This document shows positions 42,044-44,534 of a DNA stretch of 44,534 bases, piece by piece. The position numbers and the translations under genes are program-made. The notes under the pieces are model-generated. The model did not search any database, was not told the origin of the DNA, and worked only from the letters and a program-made list of their open reading frames with translations. Position 1 is the stretch's first letter. Every line of letters begins with the position of its first letter. This DNA comes from Deltaproteobacteria bacterium (GTDB lineage Bacteria > Desulfobacterota > Binatia > Binatales > Binataceae): NCBI GenBank assembly GCA_021780225.1, contig JAJXZF010000097.1:1-44534 (forward strand), read 5' to 3'.

Positions 42044-42870
42044 TCAGCTCGCGACCTTGGCGATGAAGGTCTCGGCGCGCGCGGCGAAAATCCGCGCATC
42101 GGCATAACGGCCGAGGTCGAGAATGAAATATGTCGCGCCGGCGGCGCGTTCCGCCGCGAGCGCGTCGCGCGCCGCCGCGATGTCGTCAAGCCGCATCCCG
42201 CGCCGCAGACGATCTCGAAATCGCCGCCGCGCCCGCGCGCCGCCAGCTTCGCTTTTAGCTCCGCGACCATCGGCGCGAGCTTGTCCGCCGCAAGCATCGG
42301 ATGCCATCCATCGCCGAATTCCGCCGCGCGCTCCAGCGCGGGCGCGCCGTTGCCGCCGATCCAGATTGGAGGACATGGCGGCCGGGGCGCAAACACGAAT
42401 GGCGGAAATTTTACCAGCTCGCCGGCGTAGCCTTCCGCGTCGTGCGCGAACAGATGGCGGATCACGCGCAGCGTCTCGTCGCTGAGCCGGCCGCGCATCC
42501 GCTTCTCCACCCCTAACGCCTCGAACTCGCGCCGCATCCATCCGACTCCCGCGCCCAGGATCATTCGCCCGCCCGACAGCTCCTGAATCGTCGCGATCTG
42601 CTTGGCCGTGAGCACCGCGGGCCGATACGGCAGCACCAGCACCGAGACGCCGAGCCGAATCCGTTCGGTCGCGCCGGCGAACCATGCCAGCGCCGCCAAC
42701 ACGTCGAGATAGCGGCCGCCCGAGCCTTCGACGTCGTCGGGCGGAATGCATAGATGGTCGGAAACGAACAGCGCGTCGAAGCCAAGCCGTTCAGCCGCCG
42801 CCGCGCACTCGCGCATCGCCGCACGGTTGGATTGCGGCCCCATATTGCGGATCGCGATGCCGTATTTCAT
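42044..42870 (-). pseudogene. F420-type LLM-class oxidoreductase, frameshifted
   Basis: A luciferase-like oxidoreductase gene of about 275 codons that is not readable in one frame. It starts MKYGIAIRNMGPQSNRAA with GGAGAG before ATG 42870. It shows AERLGFDALFVSDHL, RIRLGVSVLVLPYRPAVLTAKQIATI, SGGRMILGAGVGWM and PPIWIGGNGAPAL. At about 42197-42199 (after DFEIVCGAG) the frame breaks. The natural C-terminus MRLDDIAAARDALAAERAAGATYFILDL continues one base out of frame to a stop at 42044. A single missing base in a G-rich run explains this: it could be a true mutation or a sequence error. Left uncorrected, the frame reads on into the CoA-transferase gene to 41857. Confidence 0.82.
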
Positions 42871-42929
42871 GGGAGCTCTCCGTCGCTCGAATTATTCATG
42901 GCGTGGCGTATCGGCGCCGCCTGCGTTAA

Positions 42930-43529
42930 ATGATCAAAGCCGTGGGCCGGCCTTCCGCCAGAGAACGCAAACCCTACAATGTCGACGCGCTCGTCGATAT
43001 CGCCGTGCGGGTCTTCTTGCGCCACGGCTATGACGGCGCGTCGCTCGATCAGGTGGCGGCGGCGGCCGGCATCAGCAAGGCCAGCATCTACTATCACGCC
43101 GACGGAAAGGAAGCCCTGCTCAAACTGGGCGTCAGCCGCGCGCTCGCGGCGCTGTTCGCGGTGCTCGAAGAACCGCAAGCGCGCGAGGGCGGGGCAATCG
43201 AGCGGCTGCGCCACGTCGTGCGCAGAACGGTCGAGATCACGGTCGCGCGGCTGCCCGAGGTCGCGCTGCTGTTGCGCGTGCGTGGCAACACCGAGACCGA
43301 GCGCTGGGTGCTGGAACAACGGCGGAGTTTCGATCGGCTGATCGCGGCGATCGTCGACGAAGCGCAGGCGAGCGGCCAGCTTCGCGCCGATATCGACGCG
43401 GCGCTGGCGACGCGCCTGCTGTTTGGGATGCTCAATTCAATTACAGAGTGGTATCGGCCGGTGGGCGGGATGGGCGCCGAGCAAATCGCCGACGCCGCGA
43501 TCAAAATCGCCTTCGAGGGTTTGCGCTAG
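42930..43529 (+). CDS. TetR/AcrR-family transcriptional regulator
   Basis: A 199-residue TetR repressor. The N-terminal HTH is typical: YNVDALVDIAVRVFLRHGYDGASLDQVAAAAGISKASIYYHADGKEALL. The ligand-binding C-terminal domain (70-199) shows no specific motif; AIERLRHVVRRTVEITVARLPEVALLLRVRGNTETERWV resembles regulators of fatty acid or aromatic catabolism. It starts 59 bases from the frameshifted oxidoreductase, on the opposite strand. A perfect palindrome at 43926-43943, just downstream, is a good candidate for its operator. If so, it would control the ferritin-like protein gene at 43973. Confidence 0.9.
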   Translation: MIKAVGRPSARERKPYNVDALVDIAVRVFLRHGYDGASLDQVAAAAGISKASIYYHADGKEALLKLGVSRALAALFAVLEEPQAREGGAIERLRHVVRRTVEITVARLPEVALLLRVRGNTETERWVLEQRRSFDRLIAAIVDEAQASGQLRADIDAALATRLLFGMLNSITEWYRPVGGMGAEQIADAAIKIAFEGLR

Positions 43530-43530
43530 C

Positions 43531-43728
43531 GTGGCGTTCCGCAAATAAGTTTGCGCTTGGCGTCTATCTTGCGTTCCGCCTGGATGCCCGGATCAAGTCC
43601 GGGCATGACCAATGCTGTGCGTCATTGCCGGGCCCAGACCCGGCAATCTATCCCTTGCCGCTCTGCGGTGGGCGACCTGCGCGCCGAGCTGATAAGGCAT
43701 CAGGTGGAAGTTATTTGCGGGGCACCAC
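43531..43728 (+). mobile_element. MITE-like element, copy 2 (two internal hairpins)
   Basis: A 198-base non-coding element with terminal inverted repeats: GTGGCGTTCCGCAAATAA (43531-43548) against the reverse complement of 43711-43728, 15 of 18 bases matching. Palindromes lie at 43584-43606 and 43624-43647. With one more base pair of the repeat at each end, the element is bordered by TA on both sides, as expected for an IS630/Tc1-mariner-type target duplication. It begins right after the TetR stop. It matches copy 1 (18045-18325) in opposite orientation. No transposase is present, so mobilisation would need one in trans. Confidence 0.78.
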
Positions 43729-43896
43729 ACTATTGAATCCTGCTTATTGCGGTTTTCGGCAAATGCCGGGATTCCCTTCGCAAGATTCAGGCGGGCTTTC
43801 GCTGCCCTCAGAATGACCTGATGAAGCATTTTGCTTGTCATTCTGAGCGAGGCGAAGAATCGCTGCTAACGAAACGAAAAAGAAGTTTCGCGAGGC
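43729..43896. repeat. Interspersed repeat with hairpin (CTCAGAATGAC inverted repeat)
   Basis: Within the gap between the MITE and the next gene, CTCAGAATGAC (43807-43817) is repeated inverted at 43837-43847, with an AAGCA...TGCTT inner stem. The arms sit in TTCGCAAGATTC- and GAGGCGAAGAATC-type flanks. GTCATTCTGAGCGA-type units like this occur as short dispersed repeats in several bacterial genomes. The rest of the stretch shows no coding signal. Confidence 0.55.
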
Positions 43897-43926
43897 TTGA
43901 CAGCAGGAAAGAAAATTTCGTATAAA
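43897..43926 (+). promoter_or_regulatory. Strong sigma70 promoter of the ferritin-like gene
   Basis: TTGACA (43897-43902), an 18-base spacer, then TATAAA (43921-43926). The -10 box shares its last base with the palindromic operator. It is directed at the gene starting at 43973. Confidence 0.75.
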
Positions 43927-43943
43927 TCTACCGTTCGGTAGAT
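43926..43943 (+). promoter_or_regulatory. Palindromic operator ATCTACC-GTTC-GGTAGAT (TetR type)
   Basis: A perfect inverted repeat with 7-base arms and a 4-base centre, overlapping the end of the -10 box and the expected start of transcription. This position and the TACCG..CGGTA core are typical of TetR-family operators. The closest candidate regulator is the TetR gene at 42930-43529. Confidence 0.7.
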
Positions 43944-43972
43944 AATTCCATGCCAACTCGGAGAGTGTCGCG

Positions 43973-44534
43973 ATGGGCGCATCGGCAATCGATATTTCCC
44001 GTAAAAATTCCGCGGCCGCATATCCTTCGGTCGAAGAACTCAAGCGGCGGCTAATCATCCCCGAAACTGGCTTCGCGCCCGCGCCGGAAGTGCCGCAGCC
44101 GAACGTTTTCCCGATCGAATGGCGGCTCGAAACGCCCAAGCTGGCGGAAATTTACGAGCGCGCCAAACGCGAGGGCTTCAATCCGTCCGCGATTCCGTGG
44201 GAGACGCTCGATCCGTCGGCCTACACGGCGGACGAACGGATCGCGATGATGTATTGGTGGGCGCTGCTTTCCAATTTCGATTCGTCCGGACCGGCGGTCT
44301 TTGGCCGCGCGATGATTCACGCCTTCGAGACGCATCAGGAAGATCCCGTCCGCAAGTGCTTTTTCTCGATCACACGCGACGAGACGAATCACGAGGAATG
44401 CTGCCAGCGCGCGATTCAGCGGCTGATTCCAAACGGCCCGCAAGGTTTCGCGCCGAAGACCGAGTTGGAACGCGCGGCGCTCAACAATATCGACTGGCTT
44501 TACCATAACGGCGGCCGCTACTGGACCGGCTTCA
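43973..44534 (+). CDS. Ferritin-like (putative diiron) protein, 3'-truncated by window end
   Basis: An open frame of 187 codons that runs off the window. It starts at ATG 43973 with GGAGAG at 43960-43965. The text reads MGASAIDISRKNSAAAYPSV, IPWETLDPSAYTADERIAMMYWWALLSNF, GRAMIHAFETHQEDPVRKCFFSITRDETNHEECCQRAIQRL, then a Trp/Tyr-rich end. The helical segment with RDETNHEECC (ExxH plus a further Glu) and the earlier AFETHQED look like a ferritin-like diiron carboxylate site. The exact family is not recognised and could be an oxygenase or ferritin-like oxidase. It is preceded by a strong promoter with a palindromic operator, so it is probably inducible. Confidence 0.7.
   Translation, partial: MGASAIDISRKNSAAAYPSVEELKRRLIIPETGFAPAPEVPQPNVFPIEWRLETPKLAEIYERAKREGFNPSAIPWETLDPSAYTADERIAMMYWWALLSNFDSSGPAVFGRAMIHAFETHQEDPVRKCFFSITRDETNHEECCQRAIQRLIPNGPQGFAPKTELERAALNNIDWLYHNGGRYWTGF

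Overview
The window is a GC-rich chromosomal segment from an uncultured-type bacterium. Several F420/flavin-dependent luciferase-like monooxygenases, three CaiB/BaiF CoA-transferase-family proteins, an RtcB-archease pair and a Ser/Thr kinase-FHA module would fit a deltaproteobacterial/Binatota-like soil lineage. That placement is inference from gene content; no rRNA or other decisive marker is present.

Region 1 (1-6228) is the integrase-proximal end of an integrated genomic island. A tyrosine integrase (4865-6190) and a small excisionase-like protein sit directly against the 3' end of a tRNA-Arg(CCG) gene (6229-6300, minus strand). Further in are a small hypothetical/XRE/ImmA operon, an AIPR-family abortive-infection protein and an ArdC-like antirestriction protein. 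The far end of the island lies left of the window.

Region 2 (6301-17333) is mostly housekeeping: a CoA-transferase, a methyltransferase, a thiamine operon (TPP riboswitch-thiS-thiG-thiE) on the minus strand, and a tightly packed plus-strand operon alr-purH-purD-tsaC-DUF1015-histidine phosphatase.

Region 3 (17356-24771, minus strand) is a long co-directional run: PcaB-like lyase, pcm, LysM/M23 lipoprotein, apt, cation efflux protein, archease, rtcB and a cysteine hydrolase. A MITE-like element lies between the last two.

Region 4 (25075-35504, plus strand) looks catabolic: an alpha/beta hydrolase, two tandemly duplicated luciferase-like monooxygenases showing signs of gene conversion, a strong terminator, an orphan metal-receptor protein, an alpha-methylacyl-CoA-racemase-like protein, a class III aminotransferase, a second alpha/beta hydrolase and a ClC channel.

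Region 5 (35548-40589, minus strand) holds an F420-type oxidoreductase, a PHP-domain protein and a signalling module: a membrane protein with two FHA domains, a zinc-ribbon membrane protein and a Ser/Thr kinase. The kinase lacks the canonical VAIK lysine (Ala42) but has a lysine (Lys24) at the third glycine of the glycine-rich loop, the arrangement known from eukaryotic WNK kinases. This is the most striking observation in the window.

Region 6 (40792-44534) has a CaiB-like CoA-transferase, a frameshifted F420-type oxidoreductase, a TetR regulator, a second copy of the MITE in inverted orientation, a repeat hairpin, and a strong promoter whose -10 box adjoins a perfect palindromic operator ahead of a ferritin-like protein gene cut by the window end.
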